A DNA stretch of 64,000 nt. Source: G016756615 sp050958605. GTDB lineage: Bacteria > Pseudomonadota > Alphaproteobacteria > Rhizobiales > Rhizobiaceae. The stretch lies in NCBI RefSeq assembly GCF_050958605.1, contig NZ_JBJHDO010000003.1, forward strand, positions 1-64,000. Reading direction: 5' to 3'. Shown piece by piece: positions 33,553 to 42,381 of this stretch. The notes under the pieces were generated by a model. It made no database searches and was not told where the DNA came from. It saw nothing but the letters and a program-made list of their open reading frames with translations. The stretch's first letter is position 1, and each line of letters begins with the position of its first letter. A program made the translations under genes and the position numbers.

Positions 33553-33778
33553 GCTGTGAGGGTCGTATGGAGGGATAACAGTCCGGACATACGGAAGCGG
33601 CCCCCATCTTCCGCAGAGACCCTCACGGCCGCCACCTGTACAAGATCACCGGAGCGCCCTGGGTATAGGCGTGTCATCTATGATGGAACCATCCTAGGCA
33701 AAAGACATCGCTCGACTTGAGATAACTCGCCCTGCCGCGCTCGCCCCTTGTTACTCCCCCGCGGCGGGGCTTTTTTTG
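33553..33778 (+). ncRNA. Candidate structured RNA with intrinsic terminator
   Basis: Between the convergent aldehyde dehydrogenase and DedA-PAP2 genes, the plus strand can fold a three-way junction. The outer stem is GCTGTGAGGGTC (33553-33564) with GACCCTCACGGC (33618-33629; one G-U pair). Two inner hairpins, GTATG...CATAC (33565-33592) and GGAAG...CTTCC (33593-33612), abut directly. A GC hairpin followed by seven T's (about 33757-33778) would end the transcript. No open frame explains these pairings. I do not recognise the family; a dispersed DNA repeat followed by a read-through terminator is the main alternative. Confidence 0.4.
33757..33778 (+). terminator. Intrinsic terminator
   Basis: CCCCCGCGGCGGGGC forms a short GC stem and is followed by TTTTTTT on the plus strand. 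It lies 9 bp before the convergent DedA-PAP2 stop and would end plus-strand transcripts. Confidence 0.6.
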
Positions 33779-33786
33779 CGCTCCGA

Positions 33787-35820
33787 TCAAGGTTCTCGGT
33801 TGCGATGACGGACAAGCAGGACCTGCCCGTCCCAATCGGCGCCCACCTCGCTGCGCACCACCAGGCGCTGCTCCGTAGCAGCGCTCGCAAGCGCCATGCG
33901 TGGTCCATCGACATCCGACTGAACCCGCGCGAGCGTCACCATCGAGAAAGGATGCGTAAACCGCTCCTCGAGTACCGATCCTATCCAGAGCGGGGAGGCC
34001 TGTCCGTTTGCCAGCCTGAGATCGACCTCCCAGAGCCTAAGCACCAGGCGCGACCCGGCTTCGCCGTCCCGAACCATGCTCAAGCCCGGTAAACGTCCGC
34101 CGGCAAACAAGGGTGCCACAGGCAACACCTGCGGATCGGGCGTCGGGGTCAACCACGACAGGGCCGAAATCGCGGTCCAAGCCGGAGCTATGCGCCAGCC
34201 CAGCGGCGCCAGTGCATCCTCCACGTCGTGGAGGCTTCCGGCCCATTGCACGGTCAACGGTTCCCTCGTGCTGCCGGTAAGATCGACACGTCGTGCCGGC
34301 AGTTGCCGCCAGTCGGAAGTCCACCATTCCTCCGCAGCGATTGTCGGGACCGTACGCTCGACCGCGTAACGCTTGGTGTCCTTCGCATGGTTGGCGTATA
34401 TGTTGAGCCCGCCGGCAAGGACGAGGGCCGCGCAGCCGACCGCGAGCAGCCTGCCCGACCTGAAAGGTTCCGCGGGACGTCTCAGGTAGAAGAGCGCAAG
34501 CAACGCGATCCAGGCCGAACCGAAGGCCAGGCCACCGGCCGCGTCGGAGAACCAGTGGGCGCCGAGATAGAGTCGGGAAAAGGCTATGAGGAGTGCAAGG
34601 CTGGCAAAAACAAGGATGATGGGGAGCCGCCAGATCGGCGCGATGCCTCGCACGACCAGGAAGGTGAAGAAACCATACAGCACCCAGTTGACCGTGCTGT
34701 GACCGCTCGGAAACGAAAAGGCGCTCCATCCGGTATAGTGCAGTTCGACCGGTCTCGCCCGATGGAGCGCGACTTTGATCGCAGTATTGATGGCCGAGGC
34801 CCCAGCGACCGCTGCAAGCCAGTACGAAGCGCTACGCCAAGCACGCTTCCACGCGAACCAGAGGAAGACGATGAATGTAACCGCGACGACGACCGTCGTG
34901 TCGCCAAGTTCTGTAATGGCGATCATGATCGCGTCGCCCGGGGGCGAGCGCAGTTCCTGAAGGGCAAGATAAATCGCATTGTCGATGAGGACCAGCGGAT
35001 CGCCCCTAACCACGTCCCGCAGTATCGCGGTGAAAAGCCAGGCGGCGCCGACGACCACGATCAGGAGTGCCGCGAGCACCCTTGTCTCCCGCCGGTCTGG
35101 ATCGAGCAGGCCCGCTAAAATGCGGCTTGCCGGATTATCGCGGGCAGCGGCCCAGTCCCTGACCCGCTCCGCGCCCCCCGCGAGCAGAGGCATTCCCCGG
35201 CGCCATGCATGTCGAACCACCCAGAGCGCCAGCCAACCCGTGACGACCACGACCACGACGAGAATGGCGAGGGGTTTCGCAGCAGCCCCGAGGATACCGA
35301 TCGTTGCGCCGACGAGCATGCCCGGGATGACATGAGCCGGAGCCCAGACCAGCGCTGAAGCGATATTCACGACATAAAAGCGAGCGGCCCGCATGCCAAG
35401 CACCCCGGCCAGCAGTGGAATGAGCGCACGCACACCGGGCGTGAAACGGGCCAGGAAAACACTCCAGTCGCCGTGCCGGGCGAAGAAGGCCTCGCTACGC
35501 TTGACCAGATCCGGATAGCTGCTGATCGGCCAGACACCGAGGATCTGGCGCTGGTATCGTCGCCCCAACCAGAATGCGACGCCGTCGCCGATGATCGCGC
35601 CGGTCGTCGCGGCGGCCAGCAGCGGCCACAGCACGAGGACGCCGCTGGGCGTCAGGGCGCTGAGGGCGACGATGACAGCCGAACCGGGGATCAGGACGCC
35701 GACGACGGGGATTGCTTCGGAAACGGCGAGCAGGAAAACCACAAGATAGGCGACATGAGGATACGCCGTGAGGAAATCGACAATCAAGGTGAGCAGCGAG
35801 GTCATCATGCCGGGATGCAT
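33787..35820 (-). CDS. DedA - PAP2 phosphatase - LssY C-terminal domain fusion
   Basis: A 677-residue polytopic membrane protein in three parts. Residues about 1-210 are a DedA/SNARE-associated domain (PVVGVLIPGSAVIVALSAL, GDGVAFWLGRRYQ, ARFTPGVRALIPLLAGVLGM). Residues about 250-460 are a PAP2 lipid phosphatase with KVALHRARP, FSFPSGHS and SRLYLGAHWFSDAAGG as its three catalytic motifs. The C-terminal part (TVQWAGSLHDVEDALAPLGWR onward) resembles the LssY C-terminal domain. DedA proteins flip undecaprenyl phosphate or phospholipids and PAP2 enzymes dephosphorylate lipid pyrophosphates, so coupled lipid-carrier recycling or phospholipid turnover is plausible. A Met five residues in (MTSLLTLIVDF) is an alternative start. 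Confidence 0.88.
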   Translation of the reverse strand: MHPGMMTSLLTLIVDFLTAYPHVAYLVVFLLAVSEAIPVVGVLIPGSAVIVALSALTPSGVLVLWPLLAAATTGAIIGDGVAFWLGRRYQRQILGVWPISSYPDLVKRSEAFFARHGDWSVFLARFTPGVRALIPLLAGVLGMRAARFYVVNIASALVWAPAHVIPGMLVGATIGILGAAAKPLAILVVVVVVTGWLALWVVRHAWRRGMPLLAGGAERVRDWAAARDNPASRILAGLLDPDRRETRVLAALLIVVVGAAWLFTAILRDVVRGDPLVLIDNAIYLALQELRSPPGDAIMIAITELGDTTVVVAVTFIVFLWFAWKRAWRSASYWLAAVAGASAINTAIKVALHRARPVELHYTGWSAFSFPSGHSTVNWVLYGFFTFLVVRGIAPIWRLPIILVFASLALLIAFSRLYLGAHWFSDAAGGLAFGSAWIALLALFYLRRPAEPFRSGRLLAVGCAALVLAGGLNIYANHAKDTKRYAVERTVPTIAAEEWWTSDWRQLPARRVDLTGSTREPLTVQWAGSLHDVEDALAPLGWRIAPAWTAISALSWLTPTPDPQVLPVAPLFAGGRLPGLSMVRDGEAGSRLVLRLWEVDLRLANGQASPLWIGSVLEERFTHPFSMVTLARVQSDVDGPRMALASAATEQRLVVRSEVGADWDGQVLLVRHRNREP

Positions 35821-36011
35821 ATAGATCGTGCCGATGAATCGGTCGATGCAATACCACTGATACTGACGGAAGATGATCCTCGCTCGGCGGCGAGACGCTT
35901 GCAGTAACCGCCGTCAGTCCTCTGGTCGGATAAGCGGCAACCGCGACCTGGATTCGAGCGGGGCAGATTTGGCCGGCGGCGATTCGCCGGGTCTGGATTG
36001 AAGGCAACCCG

Positions 36012-36818
36012 ATGACAGACTATCGTGGGCGCCAGAGGCGATGGATGAGCAAGCCGCACGACGAAATTTCTGCGAGAGATGCGGAATTTGTGCAAGAGCT
36101 CGCCCGCTTGCGGGCGCTGCTCCGGCAGGCAGACACCGACGCTCTGGATGTTGCCGCCGACCGTGCAACGGAAATTCGGCTGCATGCCAAGGAAATGAAG
36201 AAAGAACGCGCGCGAACATTGGCCGCCAAAGCCGAGACCAGTGAAGTGCGGCATCGGTTGAAGAACAACCTTGCTGTCGTCCAGGCGATCGCCAACGCAA
36301 CGCTCCGCTCCGGCCTTTCCATCGAGGAAGCTCGGACCGCGTTTAACGCCCGCCTCGAAGCCTATGCTCGTGCTCAGGAGGTTCTTATCGACTCCGGCTG
36401 GTCAGGCGCCGATCTATCGACGCTCGTCGGAGAGGTTCTTGGCCCCTACGTAGAATCCCATGCGCGCCGATTCCGGACTACCGGTCCTGCGCTTACCCTT
36501 GGCTCCAGACAGGCATTCGCGCTCGCGCTCGCGATGAATGAGCTTGCGACCAATGCGGCAAAGTATGGCGCATTTTCGGATGATGATGGGCACGTCGAAT
36601 TGACATGGACGCTGGAACCTGGGCCCGGTGGTGAAGAGTTCCGGCTGCTGTGGCAAGAACGGAACGGGCCAGATGTCGCGCCCCCCAGCCGTAAGGGGTT
36701 CGGGACGCGATTGATCGAAGACAATCTCGCCGCGGAAATCAACGGGTCAGTCAAGCTCGACTACGCGCCGCATGGGGTGAGTTGCGTAGTATTTGCGCCA
36801 AGGGACGCATTAGGCTGA
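36012..36818 (+). CDS. HWE-family sensor histidine kinase without a sensory domain
   Basis: A 268-residue kinase. The phospho-accepting His is H81 in EVRHRLKNNLAVVQAIAN, the N-box is ALAMNELATNAAKYG (N176), H194 precedes VELTW, and W214-x-E216 occurs in LLWQERNGP; these H, W and E give the family its name. The first 70 residues form a probable coiled coil (VQELARLRALLRQADTD; LHAKEMKKERARTLAAKAE) with no PAS, GAF or membrane segment. HWE kinases of alphaproteobacteria often feed the PhyR general stress pathway. It is orphan here, divergent from the DedA-PAP2 gene. GAAGGCAACCCG precedes the ATG. Confidence 0.9.
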   Translation: MTDYRGRQRRWMSKPHDEISARDAEFVQELARLRALLRQADTDALDVAADRATEIRLHAKEMKKERARTLAAKAETSEVRHRLKNNLAVVQAIANATLRSGLSIEEARTAFNARLEAYARAQEVLIDSGWSGADLSTLVGEVLGPYVESHARRFRTTGPALTLGSRQAFALALAMNELATNAAKYGAFSDDDGHVELTWTLEPGPGGEEFRLLWQERNGPDVAPPSRKGFGTRLIEDNLAAEINGSVKLDYAPHGVSCVVFAPRDALG

Positions 36819-37064
36819 ACACCACCTTTCCGGCATCCTTGCTGCGGCGAAGTGCGTCGATTTTTCCCGCTCTCCACCTCAAAATGATATGCAACTGTCG
36901 CGGACATAAATGCCATCACGCAAAGGAGCAAACAGTCGGCCATTGGTCGAGATAAGGCTGCTTTTGCACGGCAGTGTTCCCCATTGCCATTTCAAACTTG
37001 AGAATACCCGGTGCTGCTTTTACCCAATTCAATGGCGCTCGCCGAAGCTTTGGCAACTGCAGCC

Positions 37065-37868
37065 TCATCTACCGATCGAGAACTGAAAGTTCACACCGGC
37101 GAAGATCTGCCACTCCGGCTGGCCTGAGCCATGGCTGAAGACGGAGTATTGCGGTTCGATGAAGGCGTTCATCGTCACCTTGTCGTTGATCGGGATGACC
37201 TTGCCGATGCCGAAGCCGATCGGGATCGAATAGTCGCCACCCTCGATGTCGAAATTCCAGATCGCGGTGGAACGAAGATAGAAGCCGTCGAAAAGATTGA
37301 AGTTAACGATCGGCTGGAGGGTCACCAATGACACATCCTCTCGGTCGTCGTCCCCCGCGAAGGAGGCCTGATAGGTCACCAAACCGCCGAGGAGGCCCCA
37401 ACGCTGAGGGGCGATCACCACTCCCGCCGCACCTGCCTGCCATTTGCCGGCTCCAAGCAAGTCATCGGTCGCGGTCGGCGCGACCAGCAATGGACCGGCT
37501 GCGAAGGTGGTTGCGCCTACCTTTGGGAAAACGAACATATCCATCAGGGTCAGGTCGCCCAGCCCTGTCATATAGCCATTCGGTAATTCCGGCGCAGTGG
37601 CGATCGGAAGCGTGAACCTGAATAGTTGCGGTACGCCAAAAAGGTCAGACGGAATGAGGCCACGCAATAGGAGTTGATTGGCTCGTCGACCGTCGAGATC
37701 GGTCAGTTCCGGCACGTAATAGTTGTGGAGGTTGATCGTGACCTTAGGCGTCAGTGGGTTGTTCGCTTCATTAATCGCGTTGTGGTCCTGGGCCCGGGCG
37801 GGCGATGCGAGACCAATTAACAACGACGACGCCACAAAGAGCGCCAATGCAGCCCGCCACAGTGGCAA
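37065..37868 (-). CDS. Outer-membrane beta-barrel protein, transporter-like
   Basis: A 267-residue protein with a signal peptide (MPLWRAALALFVASSLLIGL...ARAQ). The mature part has alternating hydrophobic/polar strands with frequent Gly and aromatic residues: GYMTGLGDLTLMDMFVFPK, GLLGGLVTYQASFAG, GFYLRSTAIWNFDIEGGDYS, and a terminal strand IFAGVNFQFSIGR ending close to an aromatic residue. The pattern resembles outer-membrane proteins annotated as MetA-pathway-of-phenol-degradation-like or simply as putative transporters. The ligand is unknown. It stands alone. Confidence 0.65.
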   Translation of the reverse strand: MPLWRAALALFVASSLLIGLASPARAQDHNAINEANNPLTPKVTINLHNYYVPELTDLDGRRANQLLLRGLIPSDLFGVPQLFRFTLPIATAPELPNGYMTGLGDLTLMDMFVFPKVGATTFAAGPLLVAPTATDDLLGAGKWQAGAAGVVIAPQRWGLLGGLVTYQASFAGDDDREDVSLVTLQPIVNFNLFDGFYLRSTAIWNFDIEGGDYSIPIGFGIGKVIPINDKVTMNAFIEPQYSVFSHGSGQPEWQIFAGVNFQFSIGR

Positions 37869-38421
37869 ACCTTATTTGCTTAACAACGGCAAGGCTATCT
37901 TTAAATTCAAAGTCCTGCCGCGTCCTATCGCCGGCTATTTCGGACAGGCCGTTAGATAAGATAGCGCATTCCTAGACGTCGTTGGGGCTAAAGCCCTTCA
38001 GGCGTAGCGGCCTATTGCTCGACCGCCGCAGCGGCTCCCGGAACACGCGGACTTCAACAGGGCGAACGACCCGCCACGCCCGAAGATTACGATCTACTTT
38101 CAACTACTCCCGAAGTTATCCGGCGGCGCAAATCCGAATCCGACGACAGCTTTGCCAGAGACCACCACCATGATAGCCTGCCGGGATCGTTATATGAGGT
38201 TTCTCGCGCCACAGCTCGCGGAATTGAATACGCAAACTGGTGCATTCGGCTCGACCACCGGTTTACCGGTGCGGCCCGGTAGCAGTCCGAGACGAACGCG
38301 CGTCGTTGGTTCAGTAGACGGTTTTCGATACGACCGTTCGATGCCCTCTCACCAATACAAATAAGACGGCTGAAGACTACCACGACCGCGGCACTTCCTG
38401 AGTTCAACCTATGAGGCAGAG
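37869..38421. other. Gene-free stretch
   Basis: Short open frames exist on both strands but none has convincing composition, start site or similarity. The perfect palindrome CACCGGT-TT-ACCGGTG is at 38256-38271. The rest shows nothing I can name. Confidence 0.4.
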
Positions 38422-38736
38422 ATGGTCCTCAGCTACATTGCGCTTGCACTGCTCATTTTCATCGTTGTCGTTTTGGCTTACGGCCTGATTGCCATCCACG
38501 ACATACCCTACCAGATCGCCAGATCGCGTGATCATCCACATCAGGATGCCATCGAAGCAGCAGGATGGGTGAGCTTGTTCACGCTTCACGCCATTTGGCC
38601 GTTGCTATGGATCTGGGCGATGATGTACCGGCCCGATCGCGGCTGGGGCATGGGGTCAGGAGCTGGCGAGAGGCTCGAGAGCCGAATCGCGGAACTTGAG
38701 AAGCAGGTTTTCCCGAGTAAGGGAGCGGATAAATGA
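38422..38736 (+). CDS. yiaW: DUF3302 inner-membrane protein (YiaW-like)
   Basis: A 104-residue protein with two hydrophobic helices (YIALALLIFIVVVLAYGLIA and AGWVSLFTLHAIWPLLWIWAM). The connecting cytoplasmic-type segment HDIPYQIARSRDHPHQDAIE is characteristic of DUF3302/YiaW. It is followed by a short coiled coil, RLESRIAELEKQVF. Its stop overlaps the next start by 4 bp, so it is translationally coupled to the HlyD-family gene, the same pairing as yiaW-yiaV in enterobacteria. Confidence 0.88.
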   Translation: MVLSYIALALLIFIVVVLAYGLIAIHDIPYQIARSRDHPHQDAIEAAGWVSLFTLHAIWPLLWIWAMMYRPDRGWGMGSGAGERLESRIAELEKQVFPSKGADK

Positions 38737-39875
38737 CAACGCTCCTTCTCCTCATTTACCTCTCCGCTTGCATCGTGGTGTTCCGCGTTTTCAGGGTGCG
38801 GCTTAACAAATGGACGGTGACGACGGCTGCGGTCGCAGGCCTGTTCATCGTCGGCGGCATTTTGATTATGATGAATTACAATCATCCGTTTACAACGGAA
38901 GCCCGTCTCTATTTCTACGCCACTCCCATTACGCCCTCCGTCAATGGCGAGGTCATCGAAGTGCCCGTGGCACCCAATGTTCCTGTCAGGAAAGGGGACG
39001 TCCTCTTCAGGCTCGATCCTCGACCATTCGAGTATGCGGTCGCGCAACGAAAGGCAGCGCTTGCGGAGGCGAAGCAGGAAGTCCTGGAGCGCAAGGCGGC
39101 TTTGAAGGCGGCAACCGCGCTCGTTGCCCAATCCCAAGCATCCCGGGACCAGGCCAAGGATGAATACCAGCGCTACGCTGACGCGGACCTGCGCGGCGGT
39201 CGGGCGGCACCCTTCTCCGAAGCACAGGTCGAGAATCGGCGGCAAGTGTATCTAAGCGCGGAGGCTGCCCTTGCCACTGCGATTGCCCAGGAAGATCAGG
39301 CACGCCTAGCAGCCACCTCGGAGATCGATGGAACCGACACCAACGTCGCCGAGCTGGAAGCACAGCTTCAACGCGCGGCGTTCGAACTGGAGCAGAGTGT
39401 ATACCGGGCTCCGACCGATGGCTATGCGACCCAGATATTCCTGCGGCCCGGGATGCGGGCGGTCAACTTGCCGCTAGTGCCGATCATGACTTTCGTGCAC
39501 TCCGACCGGTATGTTTTTGCGGCCGCTTTCAAACAGGCGGCGCTTCAGCGGGTCGCACCGGGAGACCTGGCGGAAATCTCCTTTGCGGCCATACCGGGAC
39601 GGGTCTTCCACGGAAAGGTCGACAGGATCCTTCAGGCGATGGCCGAAGGGCAGCTGGAGCCATCGGGCAGACTGATGTCGCCGCCCGAGAACATCCCTCC
39701 GGGGCGCTTTCTCGCCGTCATCGATGTTGTCGATGATCTCTCGGCATTCCAGCTACCCGGCGGATCGACTGCAGAAGTCGCCGTCTACACCAACCATTGG
39801 AAGAGCTTCGCGGAAATCCGGAAAATTCTGATCCGGATGAGGGCGTGGCTGAACTATGCCACATTCGACCGATGA
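38733..39875 (+). CDS. yiaV: HlyD-family membrane fusion protein (YiaV/EmrA-like)
   Basis: A 380-residue periplasmic adaptor. Two N-terminal hydrophobic segments (LLLLIYLSACIVVFRVF; TTAAVAGLFIVGGILIMM) anchor it. The biotinyl-lipoyl half-motif is ATPITPSVNGEVIEVPVAPN followed by VPVRKGDVLFRLDPRPFE; a long coiled-coil hairpin (residues about 100-220) comes next, and the second half-motif is YRAPTDGYATQIFLRPGM. No inner-membrane pump or outer-membrane gene is adjacent, so partners are elsewhere; the TolC at 7.1 kb is one possible duct. Confidence 0.9.
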   Translation: MTTLLLLIYLSACIVVFRVFRVRLNKWTVTTAAVAGLFIVGGILIMMNYNHPFTTEARLYFYATPITPSVNGEVIEVPVAPNVPVRKGDVLFRLDPRPFEYAVAQRKAALAEAKQEVLERKAALKAATALVAQSQASRDQAKDEYQRYADADLRGGRAAPFSEAQVENRRQVYLSAEAALATAIAQEDQARLAATSEIDGTDTNVAELEAQLQRAAFELEQSVYRAPTDGYATQIFLRPGMRAVNLPLVPIMTFVHSDRYVFAAAFKQAALQRVAPGDLAEISFAAIPGRVFHGKVDRILQAMAEGQLEPSGRLMSPPENIPPGRFLAVIDVVDDLSAFQLPGGSTAEVAVYTNHWKSFAEIRKILIRMRAWLNYATFDR

Positions 39876-40149
39876 GGCGGTTCACTGCGCGGCATCGACA
39901 CGGGCGACCCCGGGCAGGTCGCTCCCTCGCCCGCTGGCCGCTGCTTCGACACGCGCCTCGCGTTGGCCGGAGCGAAGCTCCCGGACCGTGTAGGTCTTGT
40001 GCTCGTCTGCGGCGGTCGCGCTCCTTGAATACCGTGACTGCGGCAAAGAGCCACCTTCTCCATGTTACCAGCCCCTCCACTGCAAAGCTCCATATGAGCT
40101 CGAAGCGGTCGTAAAAGCCCGCCCAGCCAATCCGTCTGACCTAACCTAC

Positions 40150-41499
40150 CTAGACCGCAGCGGAATGCCGTCCAGCGCCAGTCTGCAGATAGCGGTCGAA
40201 GGCAGCGGCGATGCTGCGCACGAAAAGGCGGCCGCGTTCCGTCACGGCGTAGCGGTTTCCCCGCCGCTCGAAGAGTCCGTCGCTGTCGGAAGCAGCCAGA
40301 TGGTCCGCCTCGTCCAGGATGGGACTGGCAGCTTCGCCGAACCTCGTCAGAAGTTCGCAGCGCGAAAAAGCGAGATCGCACATCAGCCGCTCGATCACCC
40401 AGGATCTCACACGATCGGCGGCCGTAAGCTCGATGCCGCGGACGGTTGCCAGCCCCTCCGACAAGACGCGACGCTCATAGTCGGCGGCGGCAGGCGCGTT
40501 CTGGACATAGCCCTGAGGCAACTGGCTGACCGAGGATGCTCCGAGCCCGATCAGCGCATCCGCACGATCGCAGGTATAGCCCTGGAAATTGCGCCGCAGC
40601 CAGCGCTCCCGGCTGGCAAGCGCCATCGCGTCGGAAGGCCTGGCGAAATGGTCGAGGCCGATCGCTTCGTAGCCCGCCGAGGAAATCAGCGAGGCTGCCC
40701 GGCCGAACTGGCGGAAGCGTTCGACGGGGTCGGGAAGCACCGCCTCGTCTATCATGGCCTGGTGTTTCTTCATCCAGGGCACGTGGGCGTAGCCGAACAG
40801 GGCAAGACGGTCCGGCGCGAGCGCCAAGGCCTGTTCCGCCGTGGATGCGACGCTAACCTCGGTCTGGTGGGGAAGGCCATAGAGAAGATCGAGATTGACC
40901 GACCTCGCCCCGCGCCTGCGCACCGCCTCGACCACGGTCCGCGTATCCTCGAAGCTCTGCTCCCGGTTTATCGCCTTCTGCACCCTGGGATCGAAATCCT
41001 GCACGCCCAGGCTCGCGCGGCTCAAGCCAATCGCCGCAAGCGCGTCGAAGCGAGCTTCGTCCATGTCATTGGCGTCGATCTCGACGGCGATCTCGGCATC
41101 GGGCAGGAAGCGGAAACGGCTGCGCAGATGTTCATCGACTGCGATAAGGTCGCGCGGTTCCAGCATCGTGGGCGAGCCCCCTCCGTAATGTACGGCTCCG
41201 ACACGTGCCCTGCCGTCCAGCACGGTCGCGACCGTCTCGATCTCGGAATGAAGCGCTTCGAGATACCGCAACAGAGGGGCGTATTGGCGCACCTGCTTTG
41301 TGTTGCAGGCGCAAAACCAGCAGAGTCTGTCGCAGAACGGAACGTGGATATAGAGCGAGACCGTCGCGTCCGGGTCAAGCGCGGCCAGCCAGCCGCGATG
41401 GATACCGGCGGAAATACCGGCATGGAAGTGCGGAGCTGTCGGGTAGCTGGTGTAGCGCGGCGCCGGCGTCGCGTATTTCCTGATGAGATCCTCGTCCAT
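40150..41499 (-). CDS. hemN: Oxygen-independent coproporphyrinogen III oxidase
   Basis: A 449-residue radical-SAM enzyme converting coproporphyrinogen III to protoporphyrinogen IX without oxygen. The [4Fe-4S] motif CDRLCWFC has Cys at 56, 60 and 63 in VPFCDRLCWFCACNTK. Also visible are HYGGGSPTMLEP (SAM site), ASLGVQDFDPRVQKAINREQ and GYAHVPWMKKHQAMI. The start MDEDLIRKYATPAPRYTSYP is conserved in HemN. A frame open upstream as far as 42324 is only antisense to fnrL. It is divergent from fnrL with an FNR box 50-63 bp upstream, so anaerobic induction is expected. Confidence 0.96.
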   Translation of the reverse strand: MDEDLIRKYATPAPRYTSYPTAPHFHAGISAGIHRGWLAALDPDATVSLYIHVPFCDRLCWFCACNTKQVRQYAPLLRYLEALHSEIETVATVLDGRARVGAVHYGGGSPTMLEPRDLIAVDEHLRSRFRFLPDAEIAVEIDANDMDEARFDALAAIGLSRASLGVQDFDPRVQKAINREQSFEDTRTVVEAVRRRGARSVNLDLLYGLPHQTEVSVASTAEQALALAPDRLALFGYAHVPWMKKHQAMIDEAVLPDPVERFRQFGRAASLISSAGYEAIGLDHFARPSDAMALASRERWLRRNFQGYTCDRADALIGLGASSVSQLPQGYVQNAPAAADYERRVLSEGLATVRGIELTAADRVRSWVIERLMCDLAFSRCELLTRFGEAASPILDEADHLAASDSDGLFERRGNRYAVTERGRLFVRSIAAAFDRYLQTGAGRHSAAV

Positions 41500-41548
41500 T
41501 GCGAAGCTCCTTTTCGCTTCAGCGATAGAGCAAGGCGGCCAAGGTGCC

Positions 41549-41562
41549 TTGACTTCGATCAA
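41549..41562. promoter_or_regulatory. FNR/FixK box between hemN and fnrL
   Basis: TTGAC-TTCG-ATCAA matches the TTGAT-N4-ATCAA consensus in nine of ten fixed bases. Its centre is 56 bp from the hemN start and 88 bp from the fnrL start, so it could serve either gene, including fnrL autoregulation. Confidence 0.85.
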
Positions 41563-41643
41563 GCGGCGGCGCGAGAGACAAAAAGCCGCTACTAAGCCGA
41601 TAGGTGGGCCTGAACAAAGCGAGTAATGTGCCGGCCCATCACC

Positions 41644-42372
41644 ATGACCATCCGCCAAGACATACACAACTCCGAAATCCCCGTCCTGTGCCAGTCCTGC
41701 GAGGCCCGGCATCGCGGCCTCTGCGGCGCTTTGGAGCCATCGCAACTCGTCGTGCTGGCCAAGCAGTCGTGGAAGCAGCAGGTCGAAACGGGCTCCGAAC
41801 TGGTGGGCGACGCGGAGAAGGTCGCCAGCTATTCCAATGTGCTGTCCGGGGTCATCAAGCTCTCCAAGACCCTTGCCGACGGCCGCCAGCAGATCGTCGG
41901 CCTCCAGTTCGCGCCCGACTTCCTCGGTCGCCCTTTCAAGGCAGAAAGCGCGCTGAACGCCGAAGCGGCGACCGAAGTGTCGCTGTGTTCGTTCCCGAAA
42001 GCATCGATCGAGCGGATGATGAAGGAATCGCCCGAACTGGAGCATCGCCTGCTCGTGCAGACGCTGAAGGAACTCGATGAGGCGCGCGACTGGATGGTCA
42101 CGCTCGGCCGCAAGACCGCGTCCGAAAAAGTCGCAAGCTTCCTTCTGCTGATTGCGCGCAACATCGACCCCGCTGGCCCGGCACCACAGAAGGAGGTGGT
42201 GTTCGATCTGCCTCTTACGCGTGCGGATATCGCCGATTTCCTCGGGCTGACCATCGAGACGGTGAGCAGGCAGATGACCATCCTGCGCAAGGACGGCGTG
42301 ATCGCGATCGAAAACAACCGCCATGTCACCGTGCGCGACATGGAACGGCTGGGCCGGCGCGCTGGCGACTGA
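41644..42372 (+). CDS. fnrL: Crp/Fnr family oxygen-sensing regulator, FnrL/FnrN type
   Basis: A 242-residue regulator. Four cysteines suited to an oxygen-labile [4Fe-4S] cluster are present: C16, C19 and C27 in VLCQSCEARHRGLCGAL and C115 in SLCSFPKA. The cyclic-nucleotide-binding fold includes GVIKLSKTLADGRQQIVGLQ, and the C-terminal HTH is LPLTRADIADFLGLTIETVS followed by RQMTILRKDGVI, with the E-SR pattern that reads TTGAT half-sites. It most likely activates hemN, ccoNOQP and ccoGHIS and its other neighbours at low oxygen. An in-frame start six codons upstream (41626) is possible. Confidence 0.92.
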   Translation: MTIRQDIHNSEIPVLCQSCEARHRGLCGALEPSQLVVLAKQSWKQQVETGSELVGDAEKVASYSNVLSGVIKLSKTLADGRQQIVGLQFAPDFLGRPFKAESALNAEAATEVSLCSFPKASIERMMKESPELEHRLLVQTLKELDEARDWMVTLGRKTASEKVASFLLLIARNIDPAGPAPQKEVVFDLPLTRADIADFLGLTIETVSRQMTILRKDGVIAIENNRHVTVRDMERLGRRAGD

Positions 42373-42381
42373 TCTTCCCGC

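Noticed and set aside
37982..38364. Two short plus-strand frames upstream of the DUF3302 gene
   Set aside because: Arg/Ser-rich composition, no ribosome binding site and no similarity recognised.
39876..40149. Possible small gene between the HlyD-family gene and hemN
   Set aside because: A minus-strand stretch (GWAGFYDRFELIWSFAVEGL) looks briefly protein-like, but there is no good start and the remainder turns Arg-rich; not supported.
40150..42324. Extended hemN frame of 724 codons
   Set aside because: The first 275 codons are antisense to fnrL and precede the conserved HemN start; the FNR box also falls within them.
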